A stretch of 64,000 nt of DNA, taken from positions 35,534,590-35,598,589 of the forward strand of contig CM059199.1 of NCBI GenBank assembly GCA_030323885.1, in the 5' to 3' direction. Position numbers and translations under genes: made by a program. The DNA is from Branchipolynoe longqiensis. Taxonomy: Eukaryota; Annelida; Polychaeta; Phyllodocida; Polynoidae. This document shows, in pieces, positions 52,613 through 63,204 of the stretch. The first letter of the stretch is position 1. Each line of letters starts with the position of its first letter. A model generated the notes under the pieces. The model made no database searches, was not told the DNA's origin, and saw only the letters and a list, made by a program, of their open reading frames with translations.

Positions 52613-52925
52613 ACTAAATTGCATATATTTTGCTGAATAAAATGTCTATTATAACAAAGATTATCAATAATTGTAGATCAGACACTGAACTAACAAATCA
52701 AGCACCACGTCACGTGATAGGCTACATACTACTGTATGCAGTGTGACTATTGTGTAATTATTACTAACTCTTCTAGCTAGATCTGTGCCCAGTCAGCTAA
52801 ACCAACAACCGAAAATAATTAGATGAGTCACTAATTGGGCATGTAAGGTAAGCTTTCTCCCCGAGAGAGCGCCACTAGTAACTTGCAAAAGCCAGCAGCA
52901 CCTCAACACTTTGCAAGCAGCTTTT

Positions 52926-53126
52926 ATGAAATGCAAAAAACGACATGAAGTGGTTCTACAGTGGACTGAAGGATGTGTGGGGAACTGAGAAGAAAGGGCC
53001 TGTGAACACGAAATCATTGGATGGAATGGAAACCTTCTCCGACAGCAAGAGAGTTGTGGCAAGATTAAGTGAACACTTGCAGAAGCTACTCAACATCCCT
53101 GGTGACATTGAACATGACACACTATA
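52926..53126 (+). pseudogene. LINE linker fragment between endonuclease and RT
   Basis: Encodes KWFYSGLKDVWGTEKKGPVN then DGMETFSDSKRVVARLSEHL and QKLLNIPGDIEHDTL. The F(Y)GLK.(V)(Y/W)G and SEHF..LLN phrases are typical of the segment just before RT in RTE- and CR1-like LINEs. It stops at a TAG (53125) and RT motifs do not follow; instead the sequence skips to the C-terminal region. Confidence 0.7.
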
Positions 53127-53189
53127 GAACATCCAGCAGCACATTACCAACACCTGCGCAGTGATCGACGGCTGGATGCTGAGATAAAG

Positions 53190-53704
53190 AGGAGGATGAC
53201 CAGGGCTAGCGCATCTTTCAGCCAACTACACCAGAGACTCTGGGACAACCACCATGTGTCCACATGGGTAAAAGGCAAGATCTACTGCGCAGTCATGCTA
53301 TCCACCCTACTATATTGATCCGAGGCCTGGAAAATGTACATACGACAGGTGAAAAAGCTGCAAGCCATCATGACGTGACATGTGCATTCGATCTTGAGGA
53401 TAACCTGGAAGGACAAAGTGGCAAAAAAGGAAATACTCGATCCGACAGGGCTGCCCCTATGGAAGATCTTCTGATCAGAAAGATCCTCTGGTGGACTGGA
53501 CACAGGATGAGGATGTCAACAGACAGACTACCAAAGCAGATCCTCTATTCTCAATTGTCCTCTGGTCAGAGAAAGAGAGGATGCCCTCGTCTCCCGTTCA
53601 AGGATACTATCAAGAGGAACCTGAAGCTGAGAGACATTAAGACAGACTCATGGACGTCACTCTCACAGCAGAGAGCTAAATTGAGAGCAGCGGTTAAGTC
53701 ATGA
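53190..53704 (+). pseudogene. LINE C-terminal fragment
   Basis: Same family as 52926. Recognisable in shifting frames: a short tract like YCAVMLSTLLY, then from about 53455 one frame with PMEDLLIRKILWWTGHRMRM, STDRLPKQILYSQLSSGQRK and RDIKTDSWTSLSQQRAKL. These match the post-RT region of non-LTR elements. At least one frameshift and several stops. RT itself is deleted. 53705-54057 shows nothing else. Confidence 0.75.
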
Positions 53705-54057
53705 AAGCAGTCTTCATCACATTGTGACTGACAGCATGATGATGAAGGTAAGCTATAAAACATTCTTGTTCATACCAAATGCTGATACCCTGATAGGTCT
53801 TATGTAATCTGATTTCATCAAACAAAATTAGACAAAATTAATTTACCATTGTCCTAGATTTATTTCTCTTATGTCCTATGTGAAGATGACTTCCTGTCCT
53901 TGATTACTTTTCTTTTCTTAATGTTGGGGCAGTTTTCTTTGTGTGTGTGTAGCCAATGGACATTTAATATGGGAGACGGTTTTCTGTGCTTGTGATCTAT
54001 TGCGATGCTGTGATACTCATATTGTGACATAAGTTTTCACTGTTCTGAATTGTTGAT

Positions 54058-54402
54058 GGAATGGTTGGTTGTTGGAGTTTTATGTGCGGGCAACATCTAA
54101 GGTCATATCAGGATGGATACCAACTTGTGATTGCGCACTCATGCCGACTTAATAGTGCTGTCCCACTGGAAAATCAGGCCGCGAGCACCATGACCTGATA
54201 TCCCACACAGTCACATTACCCTGACACTGAGCCAACCAGTCATGCTCTATCCTAATAATGCAGAGGGCCTGGGTAGGAGGTGACAAGGATACATTTTAAA
54301 ATTCATTGGTTTAACTTGATCAGGGTTCTAACCCATTGGTTTGAGTCCCACGATCTACCAAAACAGGAGACGCACACTCAACTCATTTGGCCATCCCGTC
54401 TG
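54058..54402 (-). mobile_element. SINE-A, full length, doubled B box
   Basis: Tail GGTTGGTTGTTGGAG, middle, body, then a head with GGGTTCTAACCC and GGTTTGAGTCCC, ending TCATTTGGCCATCCCGTCTGG. Confidence 0.9.
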
Positions 54403-54595
54403 GTCTGGAAATAATGAGTTTTGCTGGGTTGGAGTGATAGTTTCTGAGGGGCTGAGTATACGATGAGTTGGGGCTGGGAGTGGTTGTCAGTGCTGGTTTG
54501 GAGTCGGTGGAGGGGTGTGCTGAAGTGAGTTGTGGGTGTATTTTTGATTAATTGGGTGGATTGGTTATAAGAGAGGTACTGTAGTGAATCGGAGG

Positions 54596-55955
54596 GTGAG
54601 TAGAGGGAGACATAGGTATGAGGGGAGGGACAGATAGGTATGAGGGGACGGATAAATAGGTATGAGGGGAGGGATAGATAGTTATGAGGGGAGGGACAGA
54701 TAGATATGAGGGGACGGATATATATGCATGAGGGAACGGATATATAGGTATGAGGGGATGGATAGATAGGTATGAGGGGGTGGATAGATAGGTATGAGGG
54801 GATGGATAGATAGGTATGAGGGGACTGATATATAGGGCTGAGGGGAGGGAGAGATAGGTATGAGGGGACGGATAGATAGGTATGAGGGGACGGATAGATA
54901 GGTATGATGGGATGGATATATAGGTATGAGGGGAGGGATAGATAGGTATGAGGGGAGGGACAGATAGGTATGAGAGGACAGATATACATGTATGAGGGGA
55001 AGGATAGATAGGTATGAGGGGAGGGACAGATAGGTATGAGAGGACGGATAAGTAGGTATGAGGGGACAGATAGATAGGTATGAGGGGAGGGACATATAGG
55101 TATGAAGGGACGGATATATATGTATGAGGGGACGGATAAATAGGTATGAGGGGAGGGATATATATATATATGATGGGACGGATAGATAGGTATGAGGGGA
55201 TGGATAGATATGTATGAGGGGAGGGATAGATAGGTATGAGGGGACGGATAAATAGGTATGAGGGGATGTATATGTAGGTATCAGGGGAGGGACAGATATG
55301 TATGAGGGGAGGGATAGATAGGTATGAGGGGATGGATACATAGGTATGAGGGGAGGGACAGATTGGTATGAGGGGACAGATATATATGTATGAGGGGACG
55401 GATACATAGGTATGAGGGGATGGATAGATAGGTATGAGGGGAGGGACATATAGGTATGAGGGGACAGATATATAGGTATGAGGGGAGGGATATATAGGTA
55501 TGAGGGGACGGATAGATATGTATGAGGGGACGGACAGATAGGTATGAGGGGATGAACAGATAGGTATGAGGGGAGCGATATATATGTATGAGGGGACGGA
55601 TAGATAGCTATGAGGGGACATAAATATAGGTATGAGGGGGGGATATATAGGTATGAGGGGACGGATAAATAGGTATGAGGGGATGTATATGTAGGTATGA
55701 GGGGAGGGACAGATAGGTATGAGGGGAGGGATATATAGGTATGAGGGGGCGGATAGATAGGTATGAGGGGACGGACAGATATGTATGAGGGGACGGATAG
55801 ATATGTATGGGGGGAGGGATAGATAGGTATGGGGGGAGGGACATATACGTATGAGGGGACGGAGATATAGGTATGAGGGGAGGGATAGATAGGTATGAGG
55901 GGAGGGACAGATATGTATGACGGGACGGATAGATAGGTATGAGGGGAGGGATATT
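54596..55955. repeat. 22-bp minisatellite, about 60 units
   Basis: Unit GGTATGAGGGGACGGATAGATA with common variants GAGGGGAGGGACAGATA and GAGGGGATGGATAGATA. About 1.36 kb. Because the minus strand of the unit has no stop in any frame, frames up to 488 codons arise (PSYLSIRPLIPIYPSPHTYL and similar); 22 is not a multiple of 3, so all frames cycle through the same peptides. No start context, domain or splice evidence supports a protein. Confidence 0.95.
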
Positions 55956-56118
55956 GTGGTAACCAGTCCTTGTCCTATCCTATTAATGCCTATCCCCGGG
56001 CTAGGTACCGACAAGAATCAATTTTATAAGTCATCGGTTTGACTCGGCTGGGATTCTAACTTCCGACCTTCCGCACGGAATGACTGAGCTCTACCGATTC
56101 GGCCACCGCGTCTGGTTA
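55956..56118 (-). mobile_element. SINE-A 5' part between two minisatellites
   Basis: GTAACCAGTCCTTGTCCTATC, body, and T2 head ending CTCTACCGATTCGGCCACCG. Its 3' half is absent and the 22-bp array abuts the break. Confidence 0.85.
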
Positions 56119-56165
56119 GAATAAGGAGGGTAAGGGGTGACTAATATGTAGGGTGAGGCGGAGGT

Positions 56166-57310
56166 TACATGGTGAGCTTGGCTGGAAGCTTGGTTGGAAG
56201 CTTGGTTGGAAGCTGGGCTCGAAGCTGGGTTGGAAGCTGGGCTGGAACCTGGGTTGGAAGCTGAGCTGGAAGCTGGGTTGGAAGCTGGGCTGGAAGCTGG
56301 GTTGGAAGCTGAGCTGGGAGCTGGGTTAGGAGCTGGACTGGAGCTGAGCTGGAAGCTGGACTGGAAGCTGGACTGGAATCTGGGATGGAAGCTGGGATGG
56401 AAGCTGGAATGGAAGCTGGGCTGGGAGCTGGGTTGGGAGCTGGGCTGGAAGCTGGGTTGGGGGATGGGTTGGAAGCTGGGCTGGAAGCTGGGTTGGGGGC
56501 TGAGCTGGAAGCTAGGTTGGGGGATGGTTTGGAAGCTGGGCTGTAAGCTGGGCTTGAAGTTGCACTGAGTGCTGGGCTGGAAGCTGGGCTGGAAGCTGGG
56601 CTGGAAGCTGAGCTGGAATCTGACCTGTAAGATGGGCTACAAACTGGACTGGAAGCTGGACTGGAACCTGGGTTGGAACCTGGGTTGGAACCTGAGCTGG
56701 AAGCGGGGCTGGAAGCTGGACTGGAGTTTGGACTGGAAGCATGACTGGAAGCTGGGGTGGAAGCTGGGCTGGAAACTGGCCTGGAAGAAGGACTAAAAGC
56801 TGGGCTGGAAACGGGACTGGAAGAAGGACTGGAAGCTGGGCTGGAAGCTGGACTGGGCACTGGGTTGGAAGCTGAGGTGGAAGCTGGGTTGAAAGCTGCA
56901 CTGAGAGCTGACCTGGAAGCTGGACTGGAAGGTGGCCTGGAAGCTGGACTGGAAGCTGGACTGGAAGCTGGACTGGAAGAATAAGGACTGGGAGCTAGGC
57001 TCGAAGCTGGGTTGGAAGCTAGGATGGAAGCTGCACTGGAAGCTGAGCTGGAAGCTGCACTGGAAGCCGAGCTAGAAGCTGGCTTGGAAGCTGGCCTGGA
57101 AGCTGGCATGGAAGCTGGCCTGGAAGCTGAGCTGGAAGCTGGGCTGGAAGAAGGAATGCGAGCTGGGTTGGAAGCTGGGTTGGAAGCTGGGCTGGAAGCT
57201 GGGCTGGGAGCTAGGCTGGGAGCTGGAATGGAAGCTGGACTGGAAGCTGGACTGGAAACTGAGCTGGAAGCTGGACTGGAAGCTGGACTGGAAACGGGGC
57301 TGGATGCAGG
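56166..57310. repeat. 12-bp minisatellite, about 95 units
   Basis: Unit TGGAAGCTGGGC with variants TGGAAGCTGGGT, TGGAAGCTGGAC and TGGAAGCTGAGC, about 1.15 kb. Since 12 is a multiple of 3 and the unit lacks stops, open frames occur in several frames: GLEA repeats on plus, SSPA and QLPA repeats on minus (up to 314 codons). Frame breaks and absence of flanking coding argue against a protein. Confidence 0.95.
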
Positions 57311-57785
57311 CGCATAGGCTGTTCAGGGTGGAGGTGGGCAGGACAGTTTCATGTGGGTGATTGGGGTGTTAGACGGTGGGTTGGTGGTTAGACTGATCTG
57401 GGAGGTGATGGATGAGAGAGTTTGATTTGGCTGATCTGGATTATTGAAGGTGGGTGAGTTTAATTGGGGTGACCAGTGTGGGAGGAAAGACAATGTTTAA
57501 GATCGATCATTCGGGTTGGTTAAGGTCAGCAAGGTCCCCCAACCAGCTCCCATACCTTGTTATCCGAAATGGATCCTATGAGCAAGGTAGCAGTGGGAGT
57601 GGACTGGTGGTACATCATCAAAGGTGATGTGGGATCATTCATTCGGCGCATTACCGCAAAGCCCAGTAAATACGCACTGACAGACGCTTGTAAAACAATT
57701 GTCAAATCAAAACACTTGCCTAGACTTGATCCAACCGAACCAATTTAGAAACAGCTGCAGTTATTAAACATATGATGAGTTCAGG
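57311..57785. other. No gene recognised; unassigned 63-codon frame
   Basis: 57557-57748 (+) encodes MLSEMDPMSKVAVGVDWWYI and continues to a stop; composition looks protein-like, but I recognise no domain and see no splice support. Confidence 0.3.
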
Positions 57786-57998
57786 CACAAAACCCAATAA
57801 ACGACAATTCAAAAATTGAGATAAACATTGAAGTCAAGCCTTGACAAGGTTAATTGTGTACATAACCATTTTGTTGTCCGTTGCTCCATGATCATTTTAT
57901 CACAATAAAAGTGAGAATTAAAATTAACTTCAGGGAAATAACTTTGATGATTTTAATTCCATTGTTTGATTGGCGTTTACAGGATTTTGCACATCAAT
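57786..57998. mobile_element. MITE-3, complete
   Basis: About 213 bp with inverted ends CACAAAACCCAATAAACG and, inward from the right, GTGCAAAATCCTGTAAACGCC-like sequence. Interior matches the 7265 and 39224 copies in places (TTGAGATAAACATTGAAGTC, TTATCACAATAAAAG). Confidence 0.6.
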
Positions 57999-58257
57999 TA
58001 TAGTAAATCAATTTAATGGAATATATTACTGCTGATCCCTATGGGCCAGATGGCAATATCAGAAGGTTTACAATGGGGGCTTGGGAAGTTGCAACCGCCC
58101 ACCAAAAAACAAACTAACATAATTATATAGCCTCCCTGAAATGCCTGGAAAATTCATTTCAGAGCCTCTAGATTTAAATATCATACCTCGGGGGAGGCAT
58201 ACGCCAGGACCCTGCTAGTTTCTCACACCTTTTGGAACTCCTCCGTTCGAAGAGTTG

Positions 58258-58588
58258 ATTTTGTTTGTTTCTTGTTGTACATCCTAGCAACATCTAAGTT
58301 CATATCAGGACAGGTACTGACTTGGGACAGTGCACACTCATGGAAACTTTATAGTGCTGCCCCACTGGGAGACCAGGCTGTCAGCCCCATGACCTTATAT
58401 CCAACTCAGTCACATTATCCTGACAAAGAGCCAACCAGTTCTTGCCCTATCCTAATAACAACAAGTGCCTGGCTAGGAAGCGACCCAAATACTTGTTTCA
58501 CTCATTTGTTTGACTTGACCAGGGTTCGAACCCACAAACCCATGGGTTCAGATCAACCGATCTCCAATTCGGGCACCCCGTCTGGTCT
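58258..58588 (-). mobile_element. SINE-A, full length, doubled B box
   Basis: Tail TTTTGTTTGTTTCTTGTTG, hairpin CCTAGCAACATCTAAGTTCA, middle, body, head with GGGTTCGAACCC and ATGGGTTCAGATC. Complete. Confidence 0.9.
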
Positions 58589-58707
58589 CCCAAGAATTTA
58601 ATCTGCACTCCAAAGCCAAAGTTCCTTGTTCCCGTTTCATGCAGTGTCCAGCATTGTCGATGTTGATTTCAACATGGGTAATTTAACCCACAAGAAAAAG
58701 TACATAC

Positions 58708-58897
58708 TTAATATGGAGGCGATTACTGGTGTCATCTATAATGTCGTTCTTAACTAATAATGCTCCGACTGTGGTGCCATCTTCTGTAAATTTGCATAAC
58801 GAGATGCGACCCAGTTTCATTATAGACACTTTGACCAGAGCATTTCGATCGACAGGATGTGTTCTCTCCTTTGGATTTGCCGTCCCACCCACCCAAA
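58708..58897 (-). CDS. Possible internal exon, unknown protein
   Basis: Minus-strand open segment encoding VGGTANPKERTHPVDRNALV, KVSIMKLGRISLCKFTEDGT and TVGALLVKNDIIDDTSNRLH. It is bounded upstream by a plausible acceptor (CACTTGTAG at 58906-58898) and downstream by a good donor GTATGT (58707-58702) that would leave the intron in phase 2. It is not part of any repeat family I see here, and the residue mix (charged, hydrophobic alternation, no low complexity) looks like globular protein. An alternative is an initial exon from ATG at 58910, as TGA precedes it in frame. I do not recognise the protein family, and no second exon is apparent in the window. The main doubt is its length: 190 bp can stay open by chance. 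Confidence 0.3.
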
Positions 58898-59154
58898 CTA
58901 CAAGTGACATTCATAGGGCTACCTGCCTGAAATCCTCAAAATATTCATAAATCAAACATCTCATGGCTTAAATGTAACAACGAAATAGTAAGAATAAATG
59001 CCACTTTATACTGTACTTGTCTTGCGTTAGTTGAATTACGGTGTGCATGCCAACATTTCTTTTGCGCCCAGTAATTGGTGTCATATATCTGTATTGAGGA
59101 ATCACAGGTGCATGGCTATAACAAGCATCCACAGCGTTCTGCGTGTTACCAAAA

Positions 59155-59266
59155 AGGAGGTGGGTAGAGGGGTGGAGGTTGGGTGGCTGGCTCGTGGTGT
59201 GGAGGGTGTGGAGGGTGGGGCTGTGGAGGGGGTTGGGGGTGTGGAAGGTGGGAGGGTAAGTGGCGA
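59155..59266 (+). repeat. G-rich GTGGAGGGT tract
   Basis: Many G runs of three or more separated by 1-7 bases, giving G-quadruplex potential on the plus strand. 59267-59574 has a 25-bp SINE-A tail trace (TTTTAAGTCCTAGCAACATA at 59354) and nothing else. Confidence 0.8.
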
Positions 59267-59574
59267 CCCCTAGAGGGTCAACAAAGGAACTAGGGACCTC
59301 GGGAAGGCGTTTTCCATTTAAGTTCTAAGACGCTGTTTGTTTTTCAGTTCGGGTTTTAAGTCCTAGCAACATATAATTCCGTTTCTTTCCTACGCATTGC
59401 CTTGATGTAAGGGATTTTTGTCCGCTTGATGGACTCAATCAAATCATATAAGTAGCATGGCTAGTTACTAGAATGTGTGCTAATAAAAGACACATGGATA
59501 TATTTACTTGCAAGCATTATCTGTTGATCTAATCGATATACATGACCAGGGATTTTAATATTTTTAACCAAATA

Positions 59575-60004
59575 TGATACACACTCTAATGTATGGGGCT
59601 GAGACATGGACAATCTCTAAGAAAATGTACAAACGTTTAGCAGCATTTGAGATGTGGACTTATTGAAGGATGATGAAAATATCATGGACAAAGAAGATCA
59701 CCAACAAAGAAGTTCTCAGAAAAATTAAAAATAAGAAAAGCTTGTTTGCAACTATACAGACAAAGAAACTTATTTATTTTGGCCACATCATTCGTCAGAG
59801 TTCAATATACCGTACATTGTTGTAAAGGAAGGTGAATGGCAGCAGAGGGAGAGGGAGACCAAGAACATCATGGTTTACAAATATTTCACAGTGGACAGGC
59901 TTGAATTATTCACAGTCTATCAGAACAGCACACCATCAGGACAAGTGGAGAACCATTGCATCCAACCCTCGACTAGAGGACGGAACTATTGATTGATTGA
60001 TTGA
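59575..60004 (+). pseudogene. RTE-like LINE 3' end, young copy
   Basis: 5'-truncated. Encodes LMYGAETWTISKKMYKRLAA, FEMWTY, a TGA stop, RMMKISWTKKITNKEVLRKI, LIYFGHIIRQSSIYRTLL, a TAA stop, then KVNGSRGRGRPRTSWFTN and WTGLNYSQSIRTAHHQDKW, ending GGACGGAAC and a TATTGATTGATTGATTGAT tail. This is the post-RT region of an RTE-like element. Two point changes create the stops. The last 200 bp differ from 21724-21925 at only a few positions, so the two copies are recent. Upstream boundary approximate. Confidence 0.8.
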
Positions 60005-60766
60005 TACACACCCACATACTGCATGTGCACACACATGCACAGATGGTCTTCTCTCATTTGTTCTCCGCAATGGTACCATAGTTTAGCTTAATTTTAATAT
60101 ACAATACAGCATGCAATTCCTATCTCGTATATACATGTTCAAACTAAACCATATGTAAATCTTGAAAGGGATGACGTTGTCATTTCATTCGACATGTAAT
60201 AATCGCTTCTGGTACTATGAGGCTACAACCATACATACAAATCTCTGGCGCAAGTGACAGTGTAACGTCCAGGATAGAGGCGTGCCGGAGGTGTAGCCAC
60301 TGGTCACATGGTTAGAGGAGGGGGCCATACATCAAGTAAGCCACCCCATCAATATTTACGGTAGGAAATAAACATATAATCCCTTACGTGCGTTTATACT
60401 CGCATAATGCTTATACATCACATAGATTAAATAACCTCATTGTCACATTACTGAAATACCAGTGCCCTGTCATTGAGAAAAAAGACTTCATTAAATAAAT
60501 AAACTGTATTTACAAACAATAATTCTTCACTACATATCCTAAAAGCGTAGCCACACATAATTGCCATCGCTAAGACGTACAATCTCTGAGTAGGTAGGGA
60601 TGGTTGGTGGGCGGGAGAGAGTTCTGAAGCTGTCTCCCTTATTGCGAGCAGGGAGTAGTGAGTGGTTCCAAGTAGTCAACATTTATCTAAGAAGAGTCGG
60701 CGCTGAAGTTGAGGGAAGGAGAACTTTATGTTGGTTCCACACCACTCTAGAGCCAAGCTGCACCTC
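60005..60766. other. No gene; MITE-1 end fragment
   Basis: TTTATACTCGCATAATGC then TTATACATCACATA at 60391-60424 is a right end of MITE-1; the left end is not visible. AATACCAGTGCCCTGTCATTG near 60455 is a SINE-M tail trace. Confidence 0.45.
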
Positions 60767-60979
60767 ATAATGGTTGGTTATTGGGATTCACATCCTGGCA
60801 ACATTTAAGGTCATATCAGGACAGGTACCGACTTGTGACAGTGCGCACTCATGGCAACTTTATAATGTTGCCCCACTGGCAGGCAAAGCCCCCCGCAAGC
60901 GCCATGACCTGATATCCCACTCAGTGTAGATTATCCTGACACTTAGCTAATCAATCATTGCCATATCCTAATAATGCAG
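60767..60979 (-). mobile_element. SINE-A, left part, split by a LINE
   Basis: AATGGTTGGTTATTGGGATTC, hairpin and middle to CCATATCCTAATAATGCAG; the rest continues at 61926. Confidence 0.9.
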
Positions 60980-61925
60980 ATTGATTGATTGATTGATTGG
61001 TGGTTGCTTTATGCCGTGTCGGCAGCATAGGCCATATTCATGGCGAGAAATGTTTGTTTTTTGTTCAAACCATCGCTTTTACATGTAAAAGAAGACAATC
61101 AATTATGTGCCAATAGACACTCATTAAATTAGAAAGCTCACAATCTATATTTGTGGTCAAGGGAAACAAATTCCCATAGAAAAAGAAAATTGTATTAATA
61201 ATTGATAGAATCTATTTAGTAAACTAGATGAGGTGGTACAGTCCAGCTGACTTCAAAAAGGCTAAAATGTTTTCCTGTTTCACCTTAGTAAAAAGGTCAT
61301 GCATACTGTCTGCAGTGTAGAACTGTTGGCGCAGGGCCAAAAAATCAACGCAACTTAGTAAAATGTGTTTGAGTGTCAGCGGGGACTGACACCCAATACA
61401 TTCAGGGGGAGGTTCCCCCTTGAGCAGAAAAGCATGTGTAAGCCACAAGTGGCCAATACAGCAGCGGCTAAGGACCACTTGGTCCCGCCGACCTCCCGCA
61501 TGAGTCTGTGGTGGCTTTCCCACAGATGGTTCAATTTCTTTAAGTTTATTAATGTTTTCATCCCACTCATGTTGCCATTTGGATTTTATGTGGGTGGCTA
61601 TTAGTGGTTTCAGATCAGAGTAAGCGATCAGACATGGTTCAAGATCACAGTTCAGGGCCTTCTGCACAGCCCGATCAGCTCGTTTGTTTCCGTGTATGCC
61701 GGCATGGCCAGGCACCCAGCACAGGTGGATGTTATACCCATCCGTTGTCAGTTGGTTCATTTTGTAAATGACCATTGCTAGAATAGGGTGATTCGTTTTC
61801 AGTCCAGCAACAGCCAGGAGGCAAGAGAACGAATCACTGTATATAACATAGTTAGTGTGGTTGGATACCTCGAGACACTCCAACACGAGAAGGAGTGCTC
61901 AGGCTTCTGCAGTGAAAATCGAGCT
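60980..61925 (-). mobile_element. 5'-truncated RNase H LINE nested in SINE-A
   Basis: 946-bp insertion between exact 12-bp duplications CTAATAATGCAG (60968-60979, 61926-61937). Contains the ATTG tail, 3' UTR and the ORF2 end; truncated in the RNase H domain at GAGCTCGATTTTCACTGCAG. Confidence 0.95.
61224..61910 (-). pseudogene. I/Nimb-like LINE ORF2 C-terminus (RNase H, partial)
   Basis: Frame on the minus strand from the truncation to TGA-free end 61224, closely matching 25380-26019. Retains YSDSFSCLLAVAGLK (third catalytic Asp), HLCWVPGHAGIHGNKRADRA (His and fourth Asp) and the knuckle CIGCQSPLTLKHILLSC, then an intact end KVKQENILAFLKSAGLYHLI. The first catalytic Asp is lost by 5' truncation; TGAGC near the start (61900) interrupts the segment holding the Glu. 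It lacks the 19-base deletion of the 25021 copy and so shows the normal C-terminus. Dead on arrival as an enzyme. Confidence 0.85.
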
Positions 61926-62085
61926 CTAATAATGCAGAGCGCCTCACTATGACGCAACAAATATCAATTGCTAAGTCATTGGTTTGAATCGACGAGGGGG
62001 CAAACCCACTGGTTCAAATCCCCTGATCTACCAAAACGGGAGACGGACGGTCAACCCATTATGCCATCCTTTCTGATCGGGCTCT
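61926..62085 (-). mobile_element. SINE-A, right part after the LINE
   Basis: AATAATGCAGAGCGCCTCAC, GTCATTGGTTTGAATCGACG, a doubled B-box head (GCAAACCCACTGGTTCAAATCCCC) and CAACCCATTATGCCATCC. Confidence 0.9.
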
Positions 62086-62164
62086 GAAGCTGTAAGATGA
62101 TGATATATACACCAGAGCGGGTCTCACACCAATCTAGAGCCGAGCTGTTCCTCAGAATGTGGGG

Positions 62165-62490
62165 CACTTCAGTGGTAGACATCTCCTAATTGGGGAAGTT
62201 TGCTACTTATTATAGACCTTTCCTTTAGGACTGTCCTGGAAGCGGGGGTTGGGGTGATGGAAATAAGAAATATTGCAACCATGTTGGGGGGGGGGGGTGA
62301 TGAAAATGTTAAATATTGCACCGTGTGGGGGGGGGTGATACAAATGTGAAATATTGCAATTAGATATGGATTCGAACTCACACTTATTGCCATTCTGGGT
62401 TAGGGTGTAACCATTACACCATCTAGGATCCATGCTGTCATCACCCTATCCATGCTCACCTGTCTATGTGGCAGAGAGGTACTACACTCG
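62165..62490 (-). mobile_element. SINE-D copies with G-rich tandem
   Basis: Head on the minus strand (GGATCCTAGATGGTGTAATGG, GAGTTCGAATCC) at 62355-62440, with the tail phrase GCAATATT.CA.ATTT.CATCACCCCCCCC repeated about three times at 62240-62360 (GATGGAAATAAGAAATATTG, GATGAAAATGTTAAATATTG, GATACAAATGTGAAATATTG). A tail triplication. Confidence 0.75.
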
Positions 62491-62544
62491 ACCCCCCCGG
62501 AAATGGTTTACTTCCATAAGTTGCCTATTTTTTACAATCACATA

Positions 62545-62878
62545 TGTAGTAGTCTGTACATCAGCTCCATTACCACATGGTGGCGGCAGACACTACGCCG
62601 CACACCTACGCAGTTACACTGAACTGTGCTAGGTGGCGGAATGCTAGCCACCGGGCAGAGCCCCGACTGGGCTGCCCTCTAATGCATGTGGCTAGCACAG
62701 ATCCCACCCACATATAGAGGCGACGTGGGACCTGGCGAGTTAGGGGGCAGTTTAGTTGACTGTTGACGCTGCAGAGAGCGGATAGGTTTTGGAATAAATC
62801 AGTTTGAAGCGTACTGTTACCAAATCTTGGTTTTCTTCCATGAGTGTGTGGCAGTGGGAAAGACTGTGGGCCATCACA
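62545..62878 (+). mobile_element. Solo LTR, second copy
   Basis: 334 bp from TGTAGTAGTCTGTACAT to GGGCCATCACA, flanked by exact CATA duplications (62541-62544, 62879-62882). Collinear with 13610-13947 throughout (GCCGCACACCTACGCAGTTA, GACGTGGGACCTGGCGAGTT, AATAAA near 62794). Confidence 0.9.
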
Positions 62879-62897
62879 CATACATAGAGACAATACT

Positions 62898-62914
62898 GAA
62901 ACACACACACACAT

Positions 62915-62946
<32 letters not shown>
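62898..62946. repeat. CA and TA microsatellite
   Basis: ACAC repeats followed by a TA run. Confidence 0.95.
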
Positions 62947-62948
<2 letters not shown>

Positions 62949-62979
62949 ATACACAGGGGAGGTTAATAAACTTCACGTA

Positions 62980-63170
62980 GCTTGTTGTGGGCGGAATGGA
63001 AATGGCAAATATTGCGCCTAGAGAAGGATTTCGAACACACACTTCTTTCCATTCCTGGTTAGGGTGCTAACCATTACACCACCTAGTGTCCCTGATGTCA
63101 CCACCGTATCCCCCCATATCTGTCTATATGGGGATCCTTGGCTGAGAGGTCAGTGCCGACTATACAATCA
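62980..63170 (-). mobile_element. SINE-D copy
   Basis: Minus strand: GGGACACTAGGTGGTGTAATGG, GTGTGTTCGAAATCC, GGCGCAATATTTGCCATTTCC. Confidence 0.75.
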
Positions 63171-63204
63171 TCCCCCTGGAATTGTAAGTCTTTTAAATTT
63201 TTTG

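Noticed and set aside
54548..56014. 488-codon minus-strand reading frame
   Set aside because: It lies on the 22-bp minisatellite, whose minus strand lacks stops in every frame; the peptide repeats trivially and no domain or start context supports it.
56165..57109. 314-codon Ser/Pro/Ala frame and GLEA-repeat frames on plus
   Set aside because: Products of a 12-bp array without stops; several frames are open at once and are broken by indels within the array.
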